Assembly: GCF_001746415.1 (NCBI RefSeq)
Contig: NZ_MEHJ01000001.1
Coordinates: 2,997,001-3,061,000 of the forward strand
Length of the DNA: 64,000 nucleotides
DNA from: Streptomyces agglomeratus
GTDB taxonomy: Bacteria > Actinomycetota > Actinomycetes > Streptomycetales > Streptomycetaceae
Direction: 5' to 3'
The position numbers and the translations under genes are program-made. The notes beneath the pieces are model-generated. The model was given only the letters and a program-made list of their open reading frames with translations, did not search any database and was not told where the DNA came from. This document shows, in pieces, positions 55,264-62,955 of the stretch. Each line of letters starts with the position of its first letter. The first letter of the stretch is position 1.

Positions 55264-56337
55264 ATGACGAGCACCACGGGGGAACCGGTCTCGCTGAACG
55301 CAACGACACCACTGGCACTCCTGACGCCACCGACGCCACCGACGCCACCGACAGCGTTAGCCACACTGACTACTCCAACCACCTCAGCCACTCTGATCGC
55401 ATTGACCGCACTGGCCCGTCGCCAGCGCGGCGTTCTGCTGACCCGCCAGGCCACGGACATGGGCTGGACACCGGCCCGTCTCCATCGCGCCCTGAAACGG
55501 GACGGCTGGACCCAGGTCCGGCACGGCAGCTGGGCGGAGCCCGGTCTGGTGGTCGACAGGACGGTGCGGTTGCGGGCGCTCCAACTCGCGCACCCGCGAC
55601 TGGTCGCGAGCCACCGGACGGCGGCGTGGGTGCACGGGATCGAGTTGCTGCTGAGCGGGAGTACCGAGGAGCCGGGACTGGAGCTCACGACCGCCGCGAA
55701 CACGTCGGTCGCGTTGCCGCCGCGTTCCCGCGTCCACCGGGCGGCTTTGCCCGAGGGAGCTACGGCGTACGTCTCCGGCATTCGCGTCACCACGGTCACC
55801 CGCACGCTTGCGGATCTGCTGCGGTCGAGCTCTCGGGAAGAGGCACTGGTCGCTGTCGAGTCAGCGGTGTCGATCCGCCCGCCGGGGACCGATCCGGGGG
55901 TGAGCCGTCCAGCCTTCACGCACCTGGGAGCGATCGCTGCGGCTCTGGAGGCCGGTCCCCGGCGCGGGCTGCGTACGGGGCGTGCCCGGCTCGGGCTCGC
56001 GGACAGGCGGAGTGGTTCGCCCGCCGAGACGGTGGCCCGCCTGCACATACACGAAGCGGGCTTGCACCCCGAGCCGCAGGCCCAGGTCAGGCCCTTGGGC
56101 GGCAGGCGGCTTTCGGTGGACTTCCTGTTCCGGGCGGAGGGCGTGGCCGTCGAGATCGAGGGATACGCGTACCACGGCGACCGGGCCGCCCACGACAGAG
56201 ACGTCCGCCGCTTCAACGACCTCGCCCTGTGCCAACTGATCCGAAGAACGCTGCGCTTCACGGCAATGGACGTCTACCGCCGTCCGGAGGCGATGATCGA
56301 GGACATCCGCAGGGCGCTGACGCTCGCCAGAGGATGA
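55264..56337 (+). CDS. AbiEi-antitoxin-like plus DUF559 protein (no AbiEii partner)
   Basis: This 357-residue protein has an N-terminal AbiEi-like winged helix (about 50-130; ARRQRGVLLTRQATDMGWTPARLHRALKRDGW), a middle AbiEi-like region (VASHRTAAWVHGIEL, VTTVTRTLADLLR) and a C-terminal DUF559/PD-(D/E)XK-like domain (SVDFLFRAEGVAVEIEGYAYHGDRAAHDRD, RFTAMDVY). The ATG at 55264 is chosen as the first good start. An N-terminal Thr/Pro-rich stretch is encoded by ccgacgcca repeats. No nucleotidyltransferase toxin gene adjoins it, so it is probably not a complete TA system. Confidence 0.75.
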   Translation: MTSTTGEPVSLNATTPLALLTPPTPPTPPTALATLTTPTTSATLIALTALARRQRGVLLTRQATDMGWTPARLHRALKRDGWTQVRHGSWAEPGLVVDRTVRLRALQLAHPRLVASHRTAAWVHGIELLLSGSTEEPGLELTTAANTSVALPPRSRVHRAALPEGATAYVSGIRVTTVTRTLADLLRSSSREEALVAVESAVSIRPPGTDPGVSRPAFTHLGAIAAALEAGPRRGLRTGRARLGLADRRSGSPAETVARLHIHEAGLHPEPQAQVRPLGGRRLSVDFLFRAEGVAVEIEGYAYHGDRAAHDRDVRRFNDLALCQLIRRTLRFTAMDVYRRPEAMIEDIRRALTLARG

Positions 56338-56900
56338 GCCGGAACCGATTGACGCCTTCCAGTAAACACCCCGCTCATGTGCCCCACGCAGTGGCGGTGG
56401 TTGTGCCGCGCGCCGGCTGCGAAGCCCGCTTCGGAGGGGGAAAACGCGACTAACCCGGAACTTGACGCTTCCCAGCCCCTCTCCAGCCACATCCGTCACA
56501 GTCGTATCGCTTCCAGCCCTCACGGGAGCGTTTCCTTCCGACCGGCGGCATGACAGCGCCGGGACGACGAGCCGGTGTGACGGGTGTGGCTGGTGCGAGT
56601 GGTACGGCCGAACAGGCCGCCGTCGCGGGAGCATCGAACCGCACCGCCGTCCCGGCGATCACGGCAACCCTGTCGCGCCCGGTCCGCATTGTCATGGGTC
56701 CGCAGGTCGCCCGAGCGGTCGGCCACCTGTCGGGCCGGGGTGTGCTGTGCGTGGGATGGGGACGGCCAACCAACGGCCGTCGCCGCACCCGCTGAGCCAG
56801 GGGCCGAGCCACCCCAAAACCGACCGCGCCCCACTCACCGATCCCGCCGCCCGGCAACGAGAGCGCGGCCACTCCCCGAGCCGTTCCCGTGGGCTCCCCC
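56338..56900. other. Non-coding accessory region
   Basis: About 560 bp have no gene I would defend; several overlapping open frames have the composition of shadows. One inverted repeat of 17 bp (one mismatch) exists, CAGCCACATCCGTCACA at 56484-56500 facing TGTGACGGGTGTGGCTG at 56576-56592. Together with the structured elements that follow, it suggests decayed mobile or intergenic repeat DNA. The 57040-57233 segment likewise shows nothing. Confidence 0.4.
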
Positions 56901-57039
56901 GGGGGCCGCCCCCCAGAAGCATTGCGGCGGAGGTTCGGCGGTCAAGGGTGGAGCGAAGCGCAATCGCCGTAGGCGACGCGACGCAGGAGCGCCCTTGAGG
57001 GCCGGGCCTCCGACGCCAACCTTGGTCAAGGCGGCCCCC
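56901..57039. repeat. Structured intergenic element with nested inverted repeats
   Basis: GGGGGCCGCC at 56901-56910 pairs with GGCGGCCCCC at 57030-57039. Inside, CAAGGGTGGAGCGAAGCG … at 56943 and CGCAGGAGCGCCCTTG ending 56996 form a further hairpin across gccgtaggc, and GGCGGAGGTTCGGCG partly matches the reverse complement of a later arm. The whole looks like one of the multi-arm repeats spread through Streptomyces intergenic DNA. Confidence 0.6.
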
Positions 57040-57233
57040 ACGCCAGAAGCAACCAACGCCCCAGGCCCGTCGAAGCCCCCGCTCACCACCACCCGCCGCC
57101 TGTCCACTGGCCGGCCGGTGCGGTGGGAATGCGGCCGGTGTCGTGGAACGAGCCGACGCCCACGGAACCGGCCCGGCAGTCGGTACGCCGGTCGCCGCCT
57201 TGGAACTCGACGGCGAGTGGGCCGACCGCGCCT

Positions 57234-57299
57234 CCCACCCCACCCCACCCCACCCCACCCCACCTCACCCCACCTCACCTCACCCCACCTCACCTCACC
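57234..57299. repeat. CCCCA pentanucleotide repeat with a G-quadruplex motif on the minus strand
   Basis: Five C4 runs separated by single A residues (57238-57261) are followed by degenerate CACCC/CACCT units to 57299. The minus strand therefore reads as GGGGT repeats, a strong G-quadruplex motif. It sits directly after the stop of the SGNH gene transcribed on the minus strand. Confidence 0.9.
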
Positions 57300-58095
57300 C
57301 GGGCGGCGCGGTCACAGCCGCCAGCTGCGGCCGCTTCGCCGTACGCCCGTCACCGGAGGACCGGCCGCGCAAGCGTCGGCCGATCCAGGGGCCCAGGTGG
57401 GCGGCGACCCAGTGGAGTTCGGCACGAGCAGCCCGCAAACCGGCGAAGGCGGGCTCCGTAGGCAACGGCAGCGGGTGCGCCCAGGCGGCGTCGGCGCCGG
57501 GGAGCCCGAGGCTGTGGGCCGCGGCGGACGCGAAGCGTTCGTGGCCGAGGGGACTCAGGTGGAGCCGATCCGCTGTCCAGACGCGCGGGTCGACGGCGAA
57601 GGGGTGCTCAGCGATTTCGACGACCACAGCACCGTGGCGGGCGGCGGCCTCGCGGATGGCCGCGTTGAGGGCGTACATGCGCGGCCGCAACGGCCGTGCG
57701 AGCGGCGCGACCTTCCCGATGTCGGGGAACGTGACCGTCACGACCCGGGTCCCCGTTTCGGTGAGGGCGGCGAACATCGCCTCAAGGTGTCCGACCACTT
57801 CCGCAGTGTCGAACTTCGGCCGCATCAGGTCGTTGACCCCGGCGACGACGGTCGCGAGGTCGGGGCGCAGAGCCACGGCCGGCGCGAGCTGCTCGGCGCG
57901 GACCTGGCCGGCGAGGCGTCCGCGTACAGCCAGGTTGGCGTACTGGAGCCGGGGGTTCGCGGCCGCGAGGTGTTCGGCGAGGCGGTCGGCCCAGCCCTTC
58001 AGCCCCGTGACGTCGTCGCCGTCACCCAGGCCCTCGGTCTGGCTGTCCCCCAGGGCGACGTAACGCTCGTACGTCACGCTCTCACCGCTCGGCAT
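57295..58095 (-). CDS. SGNH/GDSL hydrolase (cytosolic)
   Basis: This 266-residue protein has block I VALGDSQTEGLGD, a block II Gly, block III ATVVAGVNDLMR and block V WTADRLHLSPLGHERF (catalytic Asp and His). No signal peptide is present. It probably hydrolyses an ester or acyl group inside the cell. Its start overlaps the PadR stop by 14 nt, so PadR and the hydrolase are coupled. The stop codon runs into a GGGGT-type repeat. Confidence 0.9.
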   Translation of the reverse strand: MPSGESVTYERYVALGDSQTEGLGDGDDVTGLKGWADRLAEHLAAANPRLQYANLAVRGRLAGQVRAEQLAPAVALRPDLATVVAGVNDLMRPKFDTAEVVGHLEAMFAALTETGTRVVTVTFPDIGKVAPLARPLRPRMYALNAAIREAAARHGAVVVEIAEHPFAVDPRVWTADRLHLSPLGHERFASAAAHSLGLPGADAAWAHPLPLPTEPAFAGLRAARAELHWVAAHLGPWIGRRLRGRSSGDGRTAKRPQLAAVTAPPG

Positions 58096-58672
58096 GGACC
58101 GCCCGCCTCTCGCGCAGGACGGCCGCGACCCGCAGCCCCCACTCCTTGTTCTCCTGCTCCAGCGCCAGGCCGCGCAGGCAGGTGAGGTACGGGCCGATGC
58201 GTTCGCCCCGGCGCAGGAATTCCGCTTCGTCCAGCTCGCCGCGCATCTTGCGGAGCAGCTTGCCGAACAGCTCGATCTTGGCCTCGGCGACCGATGCCCG
58301 CTCCTCCAGCTGTTCGATCAACGGGCCGGTGTCGACACAGTCGGCGGCCTGCACTTTGACCAGCAGGTCGTCGCGAATGAAGGAGGGCTTCGACGGTGTG
58401 GCGGCGAAGGCTTCGAGCTCGGCGAGACCGGCTTCGGTGACGCGGAAGAGGCGCTTGTTCGGACGCGTCTCCTGGACGACTTGCCGGCCTGCGACCAGGC
58501 CCTCCTTCTCCAGCTTGGTCAGCTCGGCGTAGAGCTGCTGGGGGAGGGCATGCCAGAAGTTCGCGACGCCGATGTCGAACGCCTTGGCCAACTGGTACCC
58601 GCTGTATTCGCCGCCACTGCCGCTGCCGTCACCTTCCAGCAGCGCGGCCAGTACGGCGTGTCGCAAAGCCAT
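58082..58672 (-). CDS. PadR-family transcriptional regulator
   Basis: This 196-residue protein has an N-terminal PadR winged helix (about 1-85; MALRHAVLAALLEG, GYQLAKAFDIGVANFWHALPQQLYAELTKLEKEGLV, NKRLFRVTEAGLAELEAF) and a long helical C-terminal part for dimerisation. It overlaps the SGNH gene and is divergent from a SnoaL-like gene, the probable target along with its own operon. A palindrome lies between the divergent starts. The ligand is unknown. Confidence 0.9.
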   Translation of the reverse strand: MALRHAVLAALLEGDGSGSGGEYSGYQLAKAFDIGVANFWHALPQQLYAELTKLEKEGLVAGRQVVQETRPNKRLFRVTEAGLAELEAFAATPSKPSFIRDDLLVKVQAADCVDTGPLIEQLEERASVAEAKIELFGKLLRKMRGELDEAEFLRRGERIGPYLTCLRGLALEQENKEWGLRVAAVLRERRAVHAER

Positions 58673-58730
58673 CGACGCGGTCCCCCTTCCTTTTCGTCGT
58701 ATGTTCCCTCACCATCATAGTCAAGAAAGT

Positions 58731-58740
58731 GACTAGTCAG
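58731..58740. promoter_or_regulatory. Palindrome TGACTAGTCA between PadR and SnoaL-like genes
   Basis: A perfect 10-bp palindrome lies in an AT-rich 101-bp divergent promoter region (AAGAAAGTGACTAGTCAGAT). It is 58 bp from the PadR start and 33 bp from the SnoaL-like start, and could be the PadR operator. Confidence 0.5.
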
Positions 58741-58773
58741 ATTGATGAGTATAGCCATGGAGAGGATCGCCCC

Positions 58774-59289
58774 ATGAAGACCGAGACTGCCGGAACCACC
58801 AAACCCACCGAACCCACCAACCTCACTGCACCCACCGCCACCGCCACCGCCACCGCCACCGCCACCGCCCAGCGCTTCCGGGCAGCCGTGGAGAAGGAAG
58901 ACCTGGCCGCGCTGGAGGGACTGTTCGCGGAGGACGTCCGCCTCTACAGCCCGGTGAAGTTCCGGCCGTTCGAGGGCAAACCGATGGTGATGGGGCTCTT
59001 CGGCGTCCTACTGCGCACTTTCGAGGACTTCCGTTACGTCGGCGAGTACGACGGCACGGCGGAAACCAGCGCCGACGGCAGCGAGGCCCCCTCGGCGGTC
59101 CTGGCCTTCCGCAGCACGGTGAACGGGAAGGCGATCCACGGCATCGACCTGCTGCACTTCGACGAGGCCGGGCTGATCAAGGAGTTCACGGTGATGGTGC
59201 GCCCGCAGTCGGCGGTACACGCACTGGGCGAGGCGGTACTGGCCGGCCTGGTGGCCGACGGCCTCGCTCCGGGGCCCGCCGAGAACTGA
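58774..59289 (+). CDS. SnoaL-like NTF2-fold protein
   Basis: This 171-residue protein has a Thr/Ala-rich N-terminal segment (residues 20-32, encoded by ACCGCC repeats 58834-58869) and then an NTF2-like domain: FRAAVEKEDLAALEGLFAEDVRLYSPV, RYVGEYDG and the ligand-pocket end HGIDLLHFDEAGLIKEFTVMVRP. The function is unknown; ligand-binding or isomerase activity is typical. Starting at 58774 excludes 15 unconserved residues; a GAGAGGATCG ribosome site is close. Confidence 0.78.
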   Translation: MKTETAGTTKPTEPTNLTAPTATATATATATAQRFRAAVEKEDLAALEGLFAEDVRLYSPVKFRPFEGKPMVMGLFGVLLRTFEDFRYVGEYDGTAETSADGSEAPSAVLAFRSTVNGKAIHGIDLLHFDEAGLIKEFTVMVRPQSAVHALGEAVLAGLVADGLAPGPAEN

Positions 59290-59322
59290 GCGGACGAGCT
59301 AAGGACGCACGGCAGCTTGGGC

Positions 59323-59361
59323 GGCCGGGTCACAGGGGGTCGAGTGCCCTGAGACCCGGCC
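59323..59361. terminator. Bidirectional terminator
   Basis: GGCCGGGTC (59323-59331) pairs with GACCCGGCC (59353-59361), and an inner CAGGG/CCCTG pair extends it, between the convergent SnoaL-like and OmpA genes. Confidence 0.8.
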
Positions 59362-59423
59362 GGACGGATGGCATACGGCCGGGCGGACGTACACACGGAC
59401 GGCCCGCCAAACGAACGCGGGCT

Positions 59424-60074
59424 TCAGCTCTGGCTACCGGAGACTTCGCCACGCGGGAACGAGACCTCGACGCGGCGGTTCTTCTTACGGCCTTCTTCCG
59501 AGTCGTTGTCGGCAATCGGGTAGTCCTCGCTGTATCCGCGGATCTCGAAAGTGACGCTGGAGTCGAGTGACTTGTTCAGCTCCTGCTGCACGGCGTCCGC
59601 GCGCTTCTTGGACAGGACCTTGCCGTGCTCGTACGAGCCGAGGTCATCGGTGAAGCCGAAGACGCGGATCTTGGTGGCCTTCTGGGCGAGGATCTCTTCG
59701 GCGATGGCCTTGATGCGGGACGCGGCTTCCAAGTTGAGCTTTGCACTGTCCTTGCCGAAGAGCACCTCGGCCTGAAGCGCGAACTTGACGTCGGAGTTCG
59801 TGTCCTCGCGCCGCTCCTCGCCCCCGAGGTCTTCGACGACGGACTTGATGTCGATGACGCGGGCGGGCGCGAGTGTCGCCCCGTCACCCAGCTTTAGCCC
59901 CGGCGAGTTGGGGTCGACATCGGGGGGCGGCGACGTGGTGGTGCTGCCGGGTGGTGCGCTTGGTGACGGCTCGGAGTGAGCACTCGTGGCGACGAGGCCG
60001 GTGACCAGCAACGCCGCTGCCAGCGTTAGCGAAGCCCGGCAGGCGGACTGACTGGGCGAGAATGTGTGTGACAT
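59424..60074 (-). CDS. OmpA-family peptidoglycan-binding protein
   Basis: This 216-residue protein has a signal peptide (about 1-35), a Ser/Pro-rich linker and an OmpA C-terminal domain (about 100-205; EVLFGKDSAKLNLEAASRIKAI, VFGFTDDLGSYEHGKVLSKKRADAVQQEL, NRRVEVSF) with the conserved N..LS..RA.AV-like helix. It should bind peptidoglycan outside the membrane. The ATG at 60074 gives the signal peptide; an alternative ATG at 60089 overlaps the preceding stop. It is last in a pilus-type operon. Confidence 0.85.
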   Translation of the reverse strand: MSHTFSPSQSACRASLTLAAALLVTGLVATSAHSEPSPSAPPGSTTTSPPPDVDPNSPGLKLGDGATLAPARVIDIKSVVEDLGGEERREDTNSDVKFALQAEVLFGKDSAKLNLEAASRIKAIAEEILAQKATKIRVFGFTDDLGSYEHGKVLSKKRADAVQQELNKSLDSSVTFEIRGYSEDYPIADNDSEEGRKKNRRVEVSFPRGEVSGSQS

Positions 60075-60078
60075 AGGG

Positions 60079-60690
60079 TTACTCGCCATCGGAAATCTCA
60101 ATGGACGCCACGGGCATGTCAGCGATTTGGAAGTCGACCTTCGTGGTATCGGCTGGCGGGGCGGGGAACTGAGCGAACCACGACTTTTCCTCGTTCTCCT
60201 TGAAGGCTCCGGAGAACTGAGTGCAGAGGCAACGACCATCGGTATCCCGAAGGATGAGATACTTCTTCTTACCTACCCTGTCAACCAGTGAGGCACCTGC
60301 CATCGAACTTCCGTTGCCAGAAAGTTCTTTTTCGTCACCTCGCCACGAGTTCGGGACCCAGCTACCACCCTTACCGTTCCTGAGCTTTCCGTTGACTGTG
60401 AGGAAACCCCCCTGGTCCCGCACTGCTGAATTAATAATCAGAGTGGTGTTGTCGTCACCACCCGTCACTTCAGCCAGCACAGTGTCTGCTGCGGGGGGCT
60501 GCGACTCACTCTCCGTCGGTTCTTCGCCACCCTCGCTTCCCTTGCCGGTCGGAGTCGAAGAGGACGATCCATCGTTGGACTTTCCATCGCCTCCATCACC
60601 GCCGCAACCAGCCACCGTGAGAACCAAGCCAGTCGTGATCGCCACCGCGGTCAGTGCCCTTCGGGCCTTCATGGTGTGCCGCATGCTCAT
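60079..60690 (-). CDS. Lipoprotein of unknown function in the pilus operon
   Basis: This 203-residue protein has a lipoprotein signal (MSMRHTMKARR … LTVAGCGG, C29), a disordered Gly/Ser/Glu-rich segment to about 65, and a strand-rich domain with C154/C156 (RCLC) that may be exposed outside. No family is recognised. The stop is 5 bp before the OmpA start, and it follows the TadG-like gene, so the set is an operon. Confidence 0.8.
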   Translation of the reverse strand: MSMRHTMKARRALTAVAITTGLVLTVAGCGGDGGDGKSNDGSSSSTPTGKGSEGGEEPTESESQPPAADTVLAEVTGGDDNTTLIINSAVRDQGGFLTVNGKLRNGKGGSWVPNSWRGDEKELSGNGSSMAGASLVDRVGKKKYLILRDTDGRCLCTQFSGAFKENEEKSWFAQFPAPPADTTKVDFQIADMPVASIEISDGE

Positions 60691-60724
60691 CAGTAACTCT
60701 TCTTTCTCAGTGCGTCGCTCGCCA

Positions 60725-61330
60725 TTACTCGGCCAGATGAACAGAGAACAGATCGTTCGGGTAGGGCAAGTCGGCTTCAGTGAAGTCTTTCGGGTCAATC
60801 TCCCAATGCTCGCCGTCGTCACATTCGATCTCAACGAGTTTCGAAAGATCACTGCCAAGCTTAATACCGCAGCGAGGCTCGATCACTGCTGTGGCATCAG
60901 CCTCGGCGCGAATATTCTCCGTGCCCGGGATGATCGAGTCCCCCACCGTGTAGTTCGTCTCGATCTCCGCCTTGAAGGCTGGATTGCCGCCTACCTGAGT
61001 TTCTGTAAAATTTCGAAGACCCGAATCGTTCTCAGCCGCAAGCTGCTCGGCGGCTGCCCGCCCATTGCCGATGAATCCCTTACCGGCAAGCCAGTCAGCC
61101 AGTTCATCCGGCGAATCGAGGCCATCGATGAAACCGTCGGTCAATTCGTCCCGTACTTCCTGCGCAGCGGCGAGCGCGGCGGCGTCAGCGGCCGACTGCC
61201 CACCATTGCGGGCCACGGCCGCCTGGGCGAAGGCGAAGTACGCGAACGCAAGAAAGAGCAGACCCCCCACCACCACGACGTACATGGGAAGGGTCTGCCC
61301 TCGGTCCTGCCGTGCCGCAGAGAGGATCAG
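60725..61330 (-). CDS. TadG-like pilus assembly protein
   Basis: This 201-residue protein has an N-terminal signal (DRG/QTLPMYVVVVGGLLFLAFAYFAFAQ) that resembles a class III prepilin signal but has M instead of E at +5. The extracytoplasmic part has RNGGQSAADAAALAAAQEVRDEL, typical of TadG/TadE-like proteins. The only in-frame start near the right place is a CTG at 61330 that overlaps the Flp pilin stop (CTGA); the next candidate, ATG 61285, would remove the signal. Coupled translation from the pilin is the likely explanation. Confidence 0.72.
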   Translation of the reverse strand: MILSAARQDRGQTLPMYVVVVGGLLFLAFAYFAFAQAAVARNGGQSAADAAALAAAQEVRDELTDGFIDGLDSPDELADWLAGKGFIGNGRAAAEQLAAENDSGLRNFTETQVGGNPAFKAEIETNYTVGDSIIPGTENIRAEADATAVIEPRCGIKLGSDLSKLVEIECDDGEHWEIDPKDFTEADLPYPNDLFSVHLAE

Positions 61331-61563
61331 CCGCCGGTGATGTCCTCCACCGCGTCGCTGATGGCCTCCGAGATCGTGTCGTCCAGATCCAGTTCCCGTA
61401 CCGCCACCACGATCAGCGCGATCACGACGACCAAGCCGGCGTACTCCACGACGCTCGCGCCCTCGTCCGCTCGCTTCTGCATGCGGGACACGACCGTGTT
61501 GCGCCAGCTGCTGATGGCGAGCTGGGCCTTCGTCGCGGTCTTGAGCGTGAGGTTGTTCGACAT
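61327..61563 (-). CDS. Flp-family type IVb pilin
   Basis: This 78-residue prepilin has a basic leader and a class III signal G35/ASVVEYAGLVVVIALIVVAV with E40 at +5 after the cleavage Gly. One hydrophobic segment forms the pilus core, and an acidic C-terminus (DLDDTISEAISDAVEDITGG) follows. It should be cleaved by a prepilin peptidase such as the one at 50718-51542 and polymerised by a Tad system. The ATG follows GGAGGGG. Its stop overlaps the TadG-like start. Confidence 0.92.
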   Translation of the reverse strand: MSNNLTLKTATKAQLAISSWRNTVVSRMQKRADEGASVVEYAGLVVVIALIVVAVRELDLDDTISEAISDAVEDITGG

Positions 61564-61754
61564 GGGGTACCCCTCCGAGTTGGGCCGACGTAGGCGTCCC
61601 GCCGGTACCGGCTTCCTCCTGGCCGGTGCCGCCCGCGACACGAGAAACGTACGTCGGGACACGCCGTCCGCCAGAGGGCCCGTGGGCCCAACTGTGGGCC
61701 CAAAGGTCGGCCTGGGCCTGCTTCTTCTTCGGCGCCACCGCCGCCGTCGTCCGC

Positions 61755-62858
61755 TCAGCCATGACTGGTCGTCCCCCTCGCCGATCCCAGCCACAGCGCG
61801 ATCGCCTCACTCCTGCTCGCGCTGTGAAGTTTCGCGAAGATGCGGTTGATGTGGTTCTTGACGGTCTTCTCGCTGATGAAGCACGTGGCGGCGATCTGCT
61901 GGTTGCTCATGCCTGAGGCGATCAGGTCCATGACCTCCACCTCCCGCGCGCTCAGCCCGAAGTCCTGTACGTTCCGCGCCCGCTGGGCCTGTCGGCCCTC
62001 CTGCGACCGCTGCCGATCCGTTGAATACTGTGCCATGTCAGATTGCAGATGCGAAGAGCTTTCGTTCAGTCGCCTCGAATTCGAGACATCTGGCCCCTCA
62101 TTGGTCGCGGGTCGAGCATGTGCAGTCGCATCGCGCCCCACCGCGTGGCCAGGGATCCGGCTCGCGCCCGTGTAGGGCCGCCCCGTCGCGTACACCGTGC
62201 CGAGCCCCTCCGGCAGCTCCGACAGCTCCGGTCCCGTCCCGCCGGGTACAGCGCCGCCACCACCCCGCATATGCGCCAGCAACGCGTCCTGGGCCGACGC
62301 CGAGAAGTGGGCGCGGCCCTCTTTGATGTCCCGTACGGCTCCGACCAGTTGCTCCGCAGTGAACTCGCCGTGCACCAAGTAGCCCCCCGCGCCCAACCGC
62401 AACGCCTCCCGCACGATCTCGCTCTCGCGGCTGTACGTCAGCATCATCACCGGCGCCACCTGCACCAGGTACGGCAACGCGGAGATGCCGTCCACGCCCG
62501 GCATCCGCACATCCAGCAGCACGACATCCGGCCTGTACTGCTGAGCCGCGGCAAGGGCCTGGCGGCCGTCTGCCGCCTCCGCGACGACCTCGACGTCGTC
62601 GCGACCGCCGAGCAGGACGGCAAGGCCCGCCCGTACGACCGGATTGTCGTCGGCGACGACGATCCGCAGGAGGGACGGCGGGCCGAAAGGGTCGGGGGAC
62701 GGATCAGGGAATGCCGCCGCCGGCGGGGGAACGCGGACCCCGGCGGGGGTGTGTTCCGAGCGGGGTTCGATCGTGTGCGACGACGTGTGCTGGGAGACGT
62801 GGGACGGCGACGACACGGACTGACGGGGCCCGGAGCTGTACGAGCTTTCGTCCGGCAT
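61755..62858 (-). CDS. Response regulator with LuxR-type HTH (NarL/FixJ-like)
   Basis: This 367-residue response regulator has a disordered N-terminal extension (1-62) and a receiver domain (65-190) with phospho-acceptor D116 in VVLLDVRMPG and T141 switch. A long linker (about 195-298) follows, then a LuxR/GerE HTH (about 300-360; LSAREVEVMDLIASGMSNQQIAATCFISEKTVKNHI). It is the partner of the histidine kinase upstream on the strand and precedes the Flp pilin gene, so it probably controls the pilus operon. Confidence 0.93.
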   Translation of the reverse strand: MPDESSYSSGPRQSVSSPSHVSQHTSSHTIEPRSEHTPAGVRVPPPAAAFPDPSPDPFGPPSLLRIVVADDNPVVRAGLAVLLGGRDDVEVVAEAADGRQALAAAQQYRPDVVLLDVRMPGVDGISALPYLVQVAPVMMLTYSRESEIVREALRLGAGGYLVHGEFTAEQLVGAVRDIKEGRAHFSASAQDALLAHMRGGGGAVPGGTGPELSELPEGLGTVYATGRPYTGASRIPGHAVGRDATAHARPATNEGPDVSNSRRLNESSSHLQSDMAQYSTDRQRSQEGRQAQRARNVQDFGLSAREVEVMDLIASGMSNQQIAATCFISEKTVKNHINRIFAKLHSASRSEAIALWLGSARGTTSHG

Positions 62859-62955
62859 GGTGCGGCCTCCTCTCGGGAGGGTAACTGGGGACGAGTAACG
62901 GATGGTCGTGGGCGGTCAGTGGGTTGATGGCTCGGATCGCCAGGGGCTCGTTCGG

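Noticed and set aside
55264..56337. Complete AbiE toxin-antitoxin system
   Set aside because: No AbiEii nucleotidyltransferase gene is present next to it; only the AbiEi-like half, fused to DUF559, exists.
56550..56795. Short plus-strand ORF in the non-coding region
   Set aside because: It has no ribosome site, no recognisable motif and overlaps several equally good shadow frames.
57234..57299. CRISPR-like array
   Set aside because: The units are 5 bp without spacers, which is a simple tandem repeat.
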